From: Burkholderiales bacterium
GTDB taxonomy: Bacteria > Pseudomonadota > Gammaproteobacteria > Burkholderiales > Burkholderiaceae_C
Direction of reading: 5' to 3'
Assembly (NCBI GenBank): GCA_028864885.1
Contig: JAGWLR010000001.1
Coordinates: 1-64,000 of the forward strand
DNA length: 64,000 nt
The notes beneath the pieces are model-generated. The model did no database searches. It saw nothing but the letters and a program-made list of their open reading frames with translations, and was not told the DNA's origin. Positions within the stretch are counted from its first letter, which is position 1. The number at the start of each line of letters is the position of its first letter. This document shows positions 21,119-30,570 of this stretch, one piece after another. A program made the translations under genes and the position numbers.

Positions 21119-23071
21119 ATGTCTGTGTTCCGTTCTGCGTGGTGGGTGGCCTTGAGCCTGGTGCCGGTGTTGGCTTGTGCCACGCCGCAAGCCCGTGTCA
21201 TTGTCAAGCTCAAAGCCGACTCGACCCTGCTGGCGACGTCAGACAGCCTGGCTCACGCGCAATCCCTGGGGGCTGGCGCCTCTTCGATGTCTTTCAAGTC
21301 TGGGCGCATGCAGCGCTTGGGCGGGCGCATGGGATTGAGCGTTCAAGACGGTCGCTTGCTCGGGGCGCGCACGCAACTGGCTACGGCCTCGGGCATGACA
21401 TCCGAAGCGCTGGCCGCCCGTTTGGCAAAGCAACCCGACGTTGAATATGCGGTGGTCGACCACCTCCGATTTCGGGAGTCCGTTCCCACCAATGATCCCT
21501 TGTTTGGCGCATCGCCTTCACTGGCTGCAGGACAGTGGTACTTGTATGCCCCTGACGCGACCTTGCCCGCGGCCATCAATGCGGTCGGCGCCTGGGGCCT
21601 GACCACCGGATCGAGCAGAGTTGCTGTGGCGGTGCTGGACACCGGCATTCGGTCAGACCACGAAGATTTTTCGGGCAAATTCCTGCCGGGCTACAACATG
21701 ATCTCCGACCCTCTACGGGCCGGCAATACGGTGGGGCGAACGCCGGATGCATCCGACAACGGGGACTATCTAACCCAGGCCGAGATCACCGCCAATCCGA
21801 TCAGTTACCCTGCCAATACTTGTACACAAGACCTCACCAGTTCTTGGCATGGCATGGAAGTGGCGGGCATCGTCGGGGCCGCCACAAACAATGGGATTGG
21901 CATGGCCTCGGTGGGCCGTGACACCTCGATCCTGCCGGTCCGTGTGCTCGGCAAATGTGGTGGATACGACACCGACATCATGGACGCGATGAAATGGGCT
22001 GCCGGTCTGGCAGTGACGGGCGTGTCGGGGGAGGTGCCGCAACCGCGGGCGCGGGTGATCAACCTGAGCCTGGGCTCCAGTGGGGCGTGTGGTGCATATC
22101 AGGATGTCATCAACGCCGTGCTGGCTCGTGGGGTGGTGGTGGTGGCATCGGCAGGCAACACCAGCCGTGAGGTGGATGCACCGGCGAATTGCTCAGGGGT
22201 GATCGCGGTAGGGGCTTTGCGGCAGGAGGGCACGAAGGCAGGTTACTCGGCTGCCGGGCCTGAGATTTCGATCAGCGCACCAGGAGGCAATTGCGTGGAC
22301 TCTGGAACAAATTGTTTGTATCCGATTCTGTCTGCCTCGAATTCGGGCCCGCAGAATCCGGTGAGCAATGCAGATGGCGGCTCCACGTACAGCTCAGGCT
22401 TGGGCACCAGCTTTTCCGCGCCGATGGTCAGCGGCACGGTGGCGCTGATGCTGGCCATCCGGCCTAACTTGACGCCGGATGCCGTGAAGCGGATCTTGAT
22501 GCGCTCGGCACGGGCTTTCCCCACATCCGGTGTGGTGTCGGCTACCTCAACTTGCCATGCGCCCGATCCCAACGTCGACCAATTAGAATGCTATTGCACC
22601 ACCACGACCTGTGGCGCCGGGATGCTCGACACCGCTGAAGCGGTGCGGCAGGCCGCCTCAGACGGCGTGGCATCGATCAGCGTGTCGCCGTCTCAGCCGG
22701 TCGCGGGGGCCACACTGGTCCTGAGTGGCGCCTCGTCGATCCCCAGTGCTTTGGCGGATCACATCGTCAGTTACCAATGGGCCCTGGTGGACGGCGGCGG
22801 CATCGTGTCGGCCCTGCAGGGCGATCTCAGTTCGGCCTCCGTATCGGCCACGCCCCAGGCTGCGGGCCAGTTCCAGGTGCGCTTGACGGTGACCGACAAT
22901 CTGAACGTGAGTGCCACCAGCACCCAAACCATCACAGTTCAGGTAGCGCCGCCGTCTGGGGGCGGCGGTGGTGGCGGTGGCGCCTTGGATGACCTTACCT
23001 TGTGGCTGGGAGGGGCTTGGGTGCTCTGCCTGATGAGCTTGCGTCAAAACAAGGGGCGGGTCTCAGTTTGA
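21119..23071 (+). CDS. S8-family serine peptidase with C-terminal Gly-rich/TM/basic tail
   Basis: AVLDTGIRSDHEDF, SSWHGMEVAGIVGA, GTSFSAPMVSGTVAL; C-terminus GGGGGGGGALDDLTLWLGGAWVLCLMSLRQNKGR. Confidence 0.9.
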   Translation: MSVFRSAWWVALSLVPVLACATPQARVIVKLKADSTLLATSDSLAHAQSLGAGASSMSFKSGRMQRLGGRMGLSVQDGRLLGARTQLATASGMTSEALAARLAKQPDVEYAVVDHLRFRESVPTNDPLFGASPSLAAGQWYLYAPDATLPAAINAVGAWGLTTGSSRVAVAVLDTGIRSDHEDFSGKFLPGYNMISDPLRAGNTVGRTPDASDNGDYLTQAEITANPISYPANTCTQDLTSSWHGMEVAGIVGAATNNGIGMASVGRDTSILPVRVLGKCGGYDTDIMDAMKWAAGLAVTGVSGEVPQPRARVINLSLGSSGACGAYQDVINAVLARGVVVVASAGNTSREVDAPANCSGVIAVGALRQEGTKAGYSAAGPEISISAPGGNCVDSGTNCLYPILSASNSGPQNPVSNADGGSTYSSGLGTSFSAPMVSGTVALMLAIRPNLTPDAVKRILMRSARAFPTSGVVSATSTCHAPDPNVDQLECYCTTTTCGAGMLDTAEAVRQAASDGVASISVSPSQPVAGATLVLSGASSIPSALADHIVSYQWALVDGGGIVSALQGDLSSASVSATPQAAGQFQVRLTVTDNLNVSATSTQTITVQVAPPSGGGGGGGGALDDLTLWLGGAWVLCLMSLRQNKGRVSV

Positions 23072-23090
23072 TCTAGCTCAGGCCTGCTTC

Positions 23091-23119
23091 AGCCAGCTCC
23101 GTTTGGGGCTGGCTTTTTT
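23091..23119 (+). terminator. Rho-independent terminator after subtilase gene
   Basis: AGCCAGCTCC-GTTT-GGGGCTGGCT followed by T-run. Confidence 0.85.
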
Positions 23120-23131
23120 AATCAAATTGCA

Positions 23132-23152
23132 TGATAATGAGAACTATTGTTA
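23132..23152. promoter_or_regulatory. Fur box
   Basis: TGATAATGAGAACTATTGTTA resembles the GATAATGATAATCATTATC consensus; immediately upstream of peroxidase gene. Confidence 0.75.
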
Positions 23153-23170
23153 TTTGCATTAGTCTTCATC

Positions 23171-24406
23171 ATGCGAGCGTTGTGGCAGAAGTTCTTGTGG
23201 TCGGCGGTGGTGGGGGGCAGCGCGCTGCTCTCGGGGTGCGGCGGTGGAGGCGGTGGATCCGCCGAGCCCGTGGCACCTGGCCAAGCTGTGGCACAGGCCC
23301 AAGCTCTGTCGGACGTGGCCAGCCTCGGGAAGTTGATTTTTCACGATGCGAGTTTGTCGGCTTCAGGGCAGCAATCGTGCGCCAGTTGTCACGATGAAGC
23401 GCATGGGCATGCGGCCCCGAACAATCTGTCGGTGCAGTTGGGCGGCCAGACGGGAAGCAATCAGCATGGCACGCGCTCGGCCCCAGCTATTCGCTACCTC
23501 CGCTACAACACCGATTTCCATTTTGATTCAGGGGGCACCCCGACAGGGGGCTTCTTCTGGGATGGCCGCGCCACCTCTTTGGCAGATCAGGCCAAGGGGC
23601 CCTTTGTCAATCCTCGCGAAATGGCGAACGCGTCGCCGGCCGATGTGGTGGCCAAACTGGCGCAGGCTTCTTACGCCGCTCAGTTCGAGCGGGTGTTTGG
23701 CGCCGGGATATTCAGTGATTCGGCGGCAGCATTCGAGCGCGTGGCGCAAGCACTGCAGGCGTATCAAAAAGAGGATGTCGAGTTTGCCCCCTTCAGCAGC
23801 AAATACGATGCCTTCTTGAGGGGCAAGGCTCAACTGAGCGAGCAAGAGTTGCGAGGCCTGGCTTGGTTCAACAGCCCGTCGAAAGGCAACTGTGCCGCCT
23901 GCCATCCCAGTGCCAAGGGGGCCGATGGCAGCTTCCCCTTGTTCACGGATTTCTCTTATGACTCGCTGGGTGTGCCCCGCAACATGGCGATCAGCGAAAA
24001 CCTGGATCCAAGCTACTTTGACTTGGGTTTGTGCAACAGCAGCAACCCAGCTGTGGCGGCCTTGCCTGAAGCGCAACGCGTGGCCCTGTGCGGCTTATTC
24101 AAAGTGCCATCGCTGCGCAATGTAGCGACTCGCGCGGCTTACTTCCACAATGGCGTTTTTCATGACTTGACGACGGTGGTCACGTTCTATGTGCAGCGCG
24201 ATACCCAACCCGAAAAGTGGTATCTGAACGGCAGCGGCCAAGTCGATCGCTACAACGATTTGCCGCCCGCATATCGCAGCCATGCCAACACGACAGAGGC
24301 GCCTTACAACCGTCAGCCGGGTGATGCCCCTGCGCTCACCGACGCTGAGATTCAGGACGTCGTGGCCTTCCTGGGCACCTTGACCGACGGCTGGACAGCA
24401 CCGTAA
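23171..24406 (+). CDS. Di-heme cytochrome c peroxidase/MauG-family lipoprotein
   Basis: Two CxxCH motifs (CASCH, CAACH); lipobox LLSGC. Confidence 0.88.
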   Translation: MRALWQKFLWSAVVGGSALLSGCGGGGGGSAEPVAPGQAVAQAQALSDVASLGKLIFHDASLSASGQQSCASCHDEAHGHAAPNNLSVQLGGQTGSNQHGTRSAPAIRYLRYNTDFHFDSGGTPTGGFFWDGRATSLADQAKGPFVNPREMANASPADVVAKLAQASYAAQFERVFGAGIFSDSAAAFERVAQALQAYQKEDVEFAPFSSKYDAFLRGKAQLSEQELRGLAWFNSPSKGNCAACHPSAKGADGSFPLFTDFSYDSLGVPRNMAISENLDPSYFDLGLCNSSNPAVAALPEAQRVALCGLFKVPSLRNVATRAAYFHNGVFHDLTTVVTFYVQRDTQPEKWYLNGSGQVDRYNDLPPAYRSHANTTEAPYNRQPGDAPALTDAEIQDVVAFLGTLTDGWTAP

Positions 24407-24436
24407 CCCTTTCTTGGCTATTGACTCATCCTCATC

Positions 24437-25660
24437 ATGACAACCTCTACCCGAATCGGCCTGGTGGCCGCTGCTTGCCTGGCTCTGACCTCTGCCGCGA
24501 TGGCGGCCGAAACCCCTGATCTGGCCACTCGCGTGGATCAACTCAGCCAGGAGTTGGCCAACGTCAAAGCCCAGTTGGCGGATCAAAATGCCGCAGCCGC
24601 GGCGGCTGCCGACAACAGCACTGTTCTGACCAGCTATGGCGAGATGGCAGCGCGCTTCTATCAAAAGGACACCGGCCGCAACAATGCTGACCTGACGCGA
24701 TTTGTGTTGGGCTTTCAGCACCGCTTCGATCCGCAAACCAAACTGGTGACCGAGATTGAGGTGGAGCACGCGGTTTCGTCGGCAAGCGACAGTGGCGAAG
24801 TGGCGATTGAGCAGGCCTATATCGAGCGGCAGCTTCAGGCCAGTTGGGCCCTGCGCGCCGGTTTGTTTGTGATGCCCATGGGTTTGCTCAACGAAAACCA
24901 TGAGCCCACTGCCTATTACGGGGTGCAGCGCAACTTCGTCGAAACGGCCATCATCCCGACCACCTGGCGTGAAGGTGGCGTTCAGTTTGTGGGGGATCTG
25001 GATCAGGGCTGGACGCTACAGGCGGGAGTCAGCACCGGCTTTGATCTGAGCAAATGGGATGCGACCAATGCAGTGACGGTTGAATCCCCGCTGGGTGCAG
25101 TTCATCAAGAGTTGTCCCAGGCGAAGTCTCACGATCTGGGTGCGTTCAGCGCTTTGAATTGGCGTGGCATGCCGGGATTGCAGGTGGGGGGCGCGGTGTT
25201 TGCCGGGCAGGGCAGCCAAGGGCAAACGGGGGTGCCTAAAATGGGCGTGACGCTGTGGGACATGCACGTGCGATACACCCCTGGTGCGTGGGACTTGTCT
25301 GCGTTGTATGCCCAGGGACGGGTCTCGAACACCGCTCGTTTCAATCAGACCTTGGTTGGCCATGATTACCTGATCCCTTCGCAATTCAGCGGCTGGTACA
25401 CCCAAGCGGCCTACAAGTTGTGGAGCCGCGGTGACCTGACCTTGTCGCCCTTTGCCCGATGGGAAGAGTTCAACACTCGCGAGGCCTATGCCGACATCGG
25501 CGCGGGTCTGACCCCCAGCCCGGCCAAACGCGAACGGGTCATCACCGTAGGAGCCAATCTGGCTGTGGGCTCCGGCGTGGTGGTGAAAGCGGATGTGCAG
25601 CGCTTCAAGGAAAACAGCAACGACAATCGGCTCAATCTGGGCCTCGGTTGGAGTTTCTGA
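24437..25660 (+). CDS. Outer membrane porin-like beta-barrel protein
   Basis: Signal peptide, N-terminal coiled coil, alternating beta-barrel pattern, C-terminal LGWSF. Confidence 0.8.
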   Translation: MTTSTRIGLVAAACLALTSAAMAAETPDLATRVDQLSQELANVKAQLADQNAAAAAAADNSTVLTSYGEMAARFYQKDTGRNNADLTRFVLGFQHRFDPQTKLVTEIEVEHAVSSASDSGEVAIEQAYIERQLQASWALRAGLFVMPMGLLNENHEPTAYYGVQRNFVETAIIPTTWREGGVQFVGDLDQGWTLQAGVSTGFDLSKWDATNAVTVESPLGAVHQELSQAKSHDLGAFSALNWRGMPGLQVGGAVFAGQGSQGQTGVPKMGVTLWDMHVRYTPGAWDLSALYAQGRVSNTARFNQTLVGHDYLIPSQFSGWYTQAAYKLWSRGDLTLSPFARWEEFNTREAYADIGAGLTPSPAKRERVITVGANLAVGSGVVVKADVQRFKENSNDNRLNLGLGWSF

Positions 25661-26229
25661 TGCGCATTGAGATCCTGAAGGTGTCGGCACTGCTGCCGGT
25701 GGCCTTGGCCGCGGTGGGGCCAACCCAGGCCTTCGCTGTGGACTACATGAGCCCCGAGCAGGCTCAAAAGGCCTTGTTTCCGGCAGCGGACCGATTTGAA
25801 CTGAAGGACATCCGTCTGGATGCCGCCCAGTTGCAGCAAATGCAGCAACGCTATGGCATCGCGCCGCGCTCGACCTCCTGGAAGGTCTGGACGGCACAGC
25901 AGGGCAATAAACCGCTGGGATTTGTCGTCATCGACAACGTCATCGGCAAATTCGAATTGATCACCTACGCGGTAGCACTGCAAATGGATGGGTCGATCAA
26001 GCAAATCGAAATCCTGTCCTACCGCGAGAGCCATGGGGCCGAAGTTCGCTTGCCGGCCTGGCGCCAGCAGTTTGTCGGCAAAGGGGTTCAATCGACGCTG
26101 AAAACGGGGCAGGACATTGCCAACATCAGTGGAGCCACCTTGTCATGTAGCCACTTGACGGATGGCGTCAAGCGCATCGTCTCGGTGATTGATTGGGCCC
26201 GCAGTGTTGGGCAACTGCCCAAGACATGA
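25660..26229 (+). CDS. Periplasmic FMN-binding-domain protein (candidate ApbE substrate)
   Basis: Signal-like N-terminus; IANISGATLSCSHLTDGVKR matches SGAT-type flavinylation motif; TGATG overlap with previous gene. Confidence 0.85.
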   Translation: MRIEILKVSALLPVALAAVGPTQAFAVDYMSPEQAQKALFPAADRFELKDIRLDAAQLQQMQQRYGIAPRSTSWKVWTAQQGNKPLGFVVIDNVIGKFELITYAVALQMDGSIKQIEILSYRESHGAEVRLPAWRQQFVGKGVQSTLKTGQDIANISGATLSCSHLTDGVKRIVSVIDWARSVGQLPKT

Positions 26230-26981
26230 CTTCGGACATGTCTCAAGGCATGACGGTTTGGCGCCGCGCTCAACCCTGGTTGGGCACGCTGGTGGAAATC
26301 GGGGTGCCGCAAGGGGGCGCGCATGAAGGCGTGGTGAACCATGCTATCCAGGATGCGTTCGCGGTGGTCGCCCAGGTGCATCACTGCATGTCGCGATTCG
26401 AGCCCGACAGCGACGTGAGCCGCTTTCATCAAGCCGCGGTGGGTGAGGCGGTTCGCATCAACGGGCACACTGCCCGCGTGTTGGCCCTGGCCGAAGAGTT
26501 GCATGATCTGACCGAGGGCGTGTTCGATGTGGCCTTGGGAACGGGCCGCTGGCGGCTGGATCAAGCCCACTGGTTCAAGCTGGATGAAACCACTCAGGTC
26601 GACCTGGGAGGGATTGCCAAAGGTTATGCGGTGGACGTCGCCATGACAGCCTTGCAGGATCGGCAGATTCCTGTGGCTTGGGTGAACGCGGGGGGCGATC
26701 TGCGAGTCATGGGTACCGATTTGCCCGTTGAGTTGCGTGACGAACAGACCGGTGGCGTACGTCCTTGGGCCCGCATTCGGGATGCGGCGCTGGCCACCAG
26801 CTACTTTGGTGTGGGGGCAGGCTCGCAACTGCACGGCCAGACGCAAGCCATGCATGTGACCGTGGCGGCCAACCGTTGTGCGGTGGCCGATGCCTTGACC
26901 AAGGTCGTGGCCCGTGTTGGGCTTGAAAAAGCCGAGCCATGGCTTGGTTTTTTTCAAGCTCAGGCGTGGGTTCATGCATGA
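26226..26981 (+). CDS. apbE: ApbE-family FAD:protein FMN transferase
   Basis: MSRFEPDSDVSRFH, VDLGGIAKGYAVD, VNAGGDLRVMG; overlaps FMN-binding gene. Confidence 0.92.
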   Translation: MTSDMSQGMTVWRRAQPWLGTLVEIGVPQGGAHEGVVNHAIQDAFAVVAQVHHCMSRFEPDSDVSRFHQAAVGEAVRINGHTARVLALAEELHDLTEGVFDVALGTGRWRLDQAHWFKLDETTQVDLGGIAKGYAVDVAMTALQDRQIPVAWVNAGGDLRVMGTDLPVELRDEQTGGVRPWARIRDAALATSYFGVGAGSQLHGQTQAMHVTVAANRCAVADALTKVVARVGLEKAEPWLGFFQAQAWVHA

Positions 26982-27429
26982 TGCCGGGATGGCATTCCAT
27001 CCCCATCGTCCTCATGCGTTGCGCCCCTGGTTGCGCTGGAGCATTTATTGTCTGACCCTGGCATTGGTGCTGTCGGGCGGCATGTGGCTCGTTGTCCATT
27101 TTCTGAATTGGCCGGCAGCGTCCCGCCCTGCGTTGGAAGGCTTGCCCAGCCCTTGGGAGAGCCCGTTGATGAAAGCGCATGGCGCGGCGATGCTGGCCAT
27201 GATCTTTTTCATCGGCCGCTTGTCAGGAACCCATGTGCTGTTGGGATGGCGCATCCACAAGCGGGTGTGGGATGGCGTGGCCGTGCTGGTGTTGTTTGGC
27301 CTCTTGGCGGGTTCGGGCTATGGGCTGTATTACTGGATCCCCGATGACTGGCGCGATGGACTGGGCCTGATCCATGGGGCCGTGGGTTGCCTCACGGTTT
27401 TGATGTTGATCTACCATCGCCGCCGCTGA
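26974..27429 (+). CDS. Multi-TM protein with His-containing helices (cytochrome b / DUF4405-like)
   Basis: KAHGAAMLAMIFF and LIHGAVGCLTVLMLIYH helices; overlaps apbE. Confidence 0.55.
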   Translation: MHDAGMAFHPHRPHALRPWLRWSIYCLTLALVLSGGMWLVVHFLNWPAASRPALEGLPSPWESPLMKAHGAAMLAMIFFIGRLSGTHVLLGWRIHKRVWDGVAVLVLFGLLAGSGYGLYYWIPDDWRDGLGLIHGAVGCLTVLMLIYHRRR

Positions 27430-27519
27430 TGGCCGACGGCCGGCTTCACACTTCTTTGCATGAACATGTCATGATGCGCGGTTAACCTGAATCCGTCCGC
27501 GCCCTCCCCAGGGGAGATC

Positions 27520-29250
27520 ATGACTCAGCAGAAGCAATTTTTCCCCCGTCAGGTCATCGAAGCCGGAGGCAACCGCTGGGACTGGGCCTTGCTGCCCTTG
27601 GTTTTGGCGGTCATTTTCGCCCTGGCCTATGGGGCCAGCCAGATGACCCGGCCGTATCAGGTCGGTATGGCTTTGCCTTTGAGCCTGGACCCCTCTGTTC
27701 TGCCGTATTACCTGTTGCGAACCACCTTGCGCATGTTCATGGCGCTGGGGTGCTCTTTGCTGTTCAGTTGCGTATTCGCTGTCTTGGCGGCCAAGTATCG
27801 GGCGGCAGAGCGGGTGTTGGTGCCCTTGCTCGACATCCTGCAATCCATTCCGATTCTGGGCTTCCTGTCGATCACGGTGACAGGCTTCATCGCCCTGTTC
27901 CCGGGGAACCTGTTCGGGGTCGAGTGCGCGGCCATCTTTGCGATCTTCACCTCCCAGGCCTGGAACATGGCCTTCAGCCTGTATCAGTCGTTCCGCACCG
28001 TGCCAGCCGAGCTGGGTGAGGCCGCCCGGGTGTTCCAGATGTCGGGCTGGCAGCGCTTCTGGCGGCTCGAGCTGCCCTTTGCCATGCCCCCCTTGCTGTG
28101 GAACATGATGATGTCCATGTCCGGGGGCTGGTTCTTTGTGGTGGCGTCGGAAGCCATCTCGGTTTCGCACCAGAACATCAAACTGCCAGGTATCGGCTCT
28201 TACATCGCTTTGGCCATCGAGGCACGTGACTTGTCGGCCATCGGGTGGGCCATTTGCGCGATGCTGGTCGGCGTATTGCTGTACGACCAGTTGTTCTTCA
28301 GGCCTCTGTTGGCGTGGGCCGATCGGTTCCGCTTTGAAGAGATGGGCGGAGATACGGCCCAGCGGTCCTGGTTGCTGATGTGGTTGCGGCGTACCGACCG
28401 GTTCCAGTCGATGACAGGCTGGATGGGGCAGCAGCTGGAGCGTTCGTTTGCCTGGTTTCGGCTGCGTCACGATGGCACCTCCATTCGCGCCCGGCCGCGA
28501 GAGGGATCAGCGGGCCTGGCCCGGTTGTGGGATGCGGTGATCGCGGGCGGTGTCATGCTGGCCATCTGGCAGCTGTTCACCTTCATTCATGGCGAGGTGG
28601 GATGGGCTGAAGTGGGCCATGTTTTCGTGCTGGGCTGCTACACCATGCTGCGGGTGTCCATCCTCATCACGCTGGCGGCCTTGGTGTGGGTGCCGGTGGG
28701 CGTGTGGATCGGCATGCATCCGCATGTGGCATCCAAGGTGCAGGCGGTGGCCCAGTTTTTGGCCGCGTTTCCGGCCAACTTGATGTTCCCTGTGGCGGTG
28801 ATGGTGCTGGTGCATTTTCATCTCAACCCGCACATCTGGCTGTCGCCCTTGATGATTCTGGGCACCCAGTGGTATCTGTTGTTCAACGTGATTGCGGGCG
28901 CGGCCTCGGTGCCGTCCGAATTGCGGCTGGCGGCGCAGAACTTAGGCTTGACCGGCTGGCTGAAGTGGCGGCGCTATTACCTGCCGGCGGTGTTTCCGAG
29001 CTTTGTCACCGGGGCCATTACCGCCAGCGGCGGGTCGTGGAATGCCAGCATCGTGTCTGAGTACGTGACCTGGGGCGACACCACCCTGCAGGCCGCAGGC
29101 ATCGGTAGCTACATTGCCCACATGACCGCCGTGGGAGACTTTCCGCGCATTGCCCTAGGCATCGGGGTGATGTGCGTGTTTGTGATGGGGATGAACCACT
29201 TGGTGTGGCGCCGCCTGTACCGGATCGCCAACGACCGCATGCATTTCTGA
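27520..29250 (+). CDS. ABC transporter permease, duplicated/fused two-domain (nitrate/sulfonate-type)
   Basis: Two BPD-type EAA loop regions (AARVFQMSGWQRFWRLELPFAMP; AAQNLGLTGWLKWRRYYLPAVFP). Confidence 0.88.
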   Translation: MTQQKQFFPRQVIEAGGNRWDWALLPLVLAVIFALAYGASQMTRPYQVGMALPLSLDPSVLPYYLLRTTLRMFMALGCSLLFSCVFAVLAAKYRAAERVLVPLLDILQSIPILGFLSITVTGFIALFPGNLFGVECAAIFAIFTSQAWNMAFSLYQSFRTVPAELGEAARVFQMSGWQRFWRLELPFAMPPLLWNMMMSMSGGWFFVVASEAISVSHQNIKLPGIGSYIALAIEARDLSAIGWAICAMLVGVLLYDQLFFRPLLAWADRFRFEEMGGDTAQRSWLLMWLRRTDRFQSMTGWMGQQLERSFAWFRLRHDGTSIRARPREGSAGLARLWDAVIAGGVMLAIWQLFTFIHGEVGWAEVGHVFVLGCYTMLRVSILITLAALVWVPVGVWIGMHPHVASKVQAVAQFLAAFPANLMFPVAVMVLVHFHLNPHIWLSPLMILGTQWYLLFNVIAGAASVPSELRLAAQNLGLTGWLKWRRYYLPAVFPSFVTGAITASGGSWNASIVSEYVTWGDTTLQAAGIGSYIAHMTAVGDFPRIALGIGVMCVFVMGMNHLVWRRLYRIANDRMHF

Positions 29251-29260
29251 AAGGGACGTG

Positions 29261-30553
29261 ATGAGCCACCCCATTGTCGAATTGAAAGACGTCGGCAAGT
29301 CGTTTTCACGCGCTGACGGCACTCCGCGAGCCGTGTTGGAACACGTCGATTTCGTCTTGCGTGAAGGTGAAATCGTGGCCCTGTTGGGGCAATCGGGATC
29401 CGGTAAATCCACCATGCTGCGGATCATGGCGGGCCTGATTCAGGCCGATGCCGGTGCGGTGACTTATCGCGGTCAGCCCCTGTTTGGTCCGGCTCGCGGT
29501 GTCAGCATGGTGTTTCAGTCGTTTGCGCTGTTTCCCTGGTTGACCGTCCAGCAAAACGTCGAGTTGGGCCTGGAGGCTCAAGGCGTGTCGCAACAAGAGC
29601 GGGCCCAGCGCGCTGAAGAGGCGATCAAACTGATCGGCTTGTCCGGGTTTGAGGGCGCCTTGCCCCGTGAGCTGTCGGGTGGGATGCGGCAGCGCGTGGG
29701 CATTGCCCGTGCTTTGGTGGTGCAACCCGAAGTGCTGCTGATGGACGAGGCCTTTTCGGCGCTGGATGTGCTGACCGGTGAAAACCTGCGGGAAGAAATT
29801 CTGGAATTGTGGGGCGGCGGCAAAATGCCCACCAAGGCCATTTTGGTCGTGTCGCACAACATCGAAGAGGCCGTGATGATGGCCGATCGGATCATGATCT
29901 TTGGCAGCAACCCGGGCCGGGTGCGCTTCCAGATGCAGGTGGGCTTGCCCCGCCCACGTCGGGCGGACAGCCGTGAGGTGCGTGCCCTGATCGATGAGGT
30001 GTATGCCTTGATGACCGCCGGTGCCGCACGCAGCGAGCGCGGGGTGGATGAGCCGGTTCGTCTGCGCCTGACCGACAGTTTGCCTGTGGTCGATGTCAAC
30101 CGCATGGAAGCTGTGCTGGAGATGCTTCAGGATGGTCCCTTCCATGGCCGTGCCGATTTGCCCAAGCTGGCTGAAGAAAGTGACCTGACCGACGAAGACA
30201 TGCTGAAAGTGGCCTCGGCTTTGGCTTTGCTGGATCTGGCCCAGATTCATAACGGTGACCTGTCGATCACCGGCCTGGGCGGGCGGTATGTCGAGGCGGA
30301 TCACTTCCAGCGCAAGCTTCTGTTTGGGCGTCAGTTGTTGGCTCGCGTTCCGCTGGTGGCGCACATTCGACACAGCTTGGAGCAAGAGGCGTCAGGCGAG
30401 TTGTCCGAGAAGCCCTTCTTGCGCTTGCTCAGCGATGCCATGGACCCGCAGGGGGCCGAAGAGGTGCTGCGTGTGGTGGTGGAGTGGGGCCGCTATGGCG
30501 AGGTGCTTGAGTACGACCTGCACACCCGTCGCATTCACTTGCCCGGAAGCTAA
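29261..30553 (+). CDS. ABC transporter ATP-binding protein with C-terminal AAA-associated domain
   Basis: Walker A GQSGSGKST, signature LSGGMRQRVGIARAL, Walker B VLLMDEAFSALD, plus ~170 aa C-terminal domain. Confidence 0.92.
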   Translation: MSHPIVELKDVGKSFSRADGTPRAVLEHVDFVLREGEIVALLGQSGSGKSTMLRIMAGLIQADAGAVTYRGQPLFGPARGVSMVFQSFALFPWLTVQQNVELGLEAQGVSQQERAQRAEEAIKLIGLSGFEGALPRELSGGMRQRVGIARALVVQPEVLLMDEAFSALDVLTGENLREEILELWGGGKMPTKAILVVSHNIEEAVMMADRIMIFGSNPGRVRFQMQVGLPRPRRADSREVRALIDEVYALMTAGAARSERGVDEPVRLRLTDSLPVVDVNRMEAVLEMLQDGPFHGRADLPKLAEESDLTDEDMLKVASALALLDLAQIHNGDLSITGLGGRYVEADHFQRKLLFGRQLLARVPLVAHIRHSLEQEASGELSEKPFLRLLSDAMDPQGAEEVLRVVVEWGRYGEVLEYDLHTRRIHLPGS

Positions 30554-30570
30554 TTGAAGGGCCGAGGGGC

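Noticed and set aside
22960-22985. G/GGT-rich tract in subtilase gene as phase-variable repeat
   Set aside because: Imperfect, encodes the polyglycine linker of a sorting-like tail; no homopolymer or regular repeat unit long enough for slippage to be argued.
29306-30385. 359-aa minus-strand ORF opposite the ABC ATPase gene
   Set aside because: Shadow ORF; ATPase motifs on the plus strand are unmistakable.
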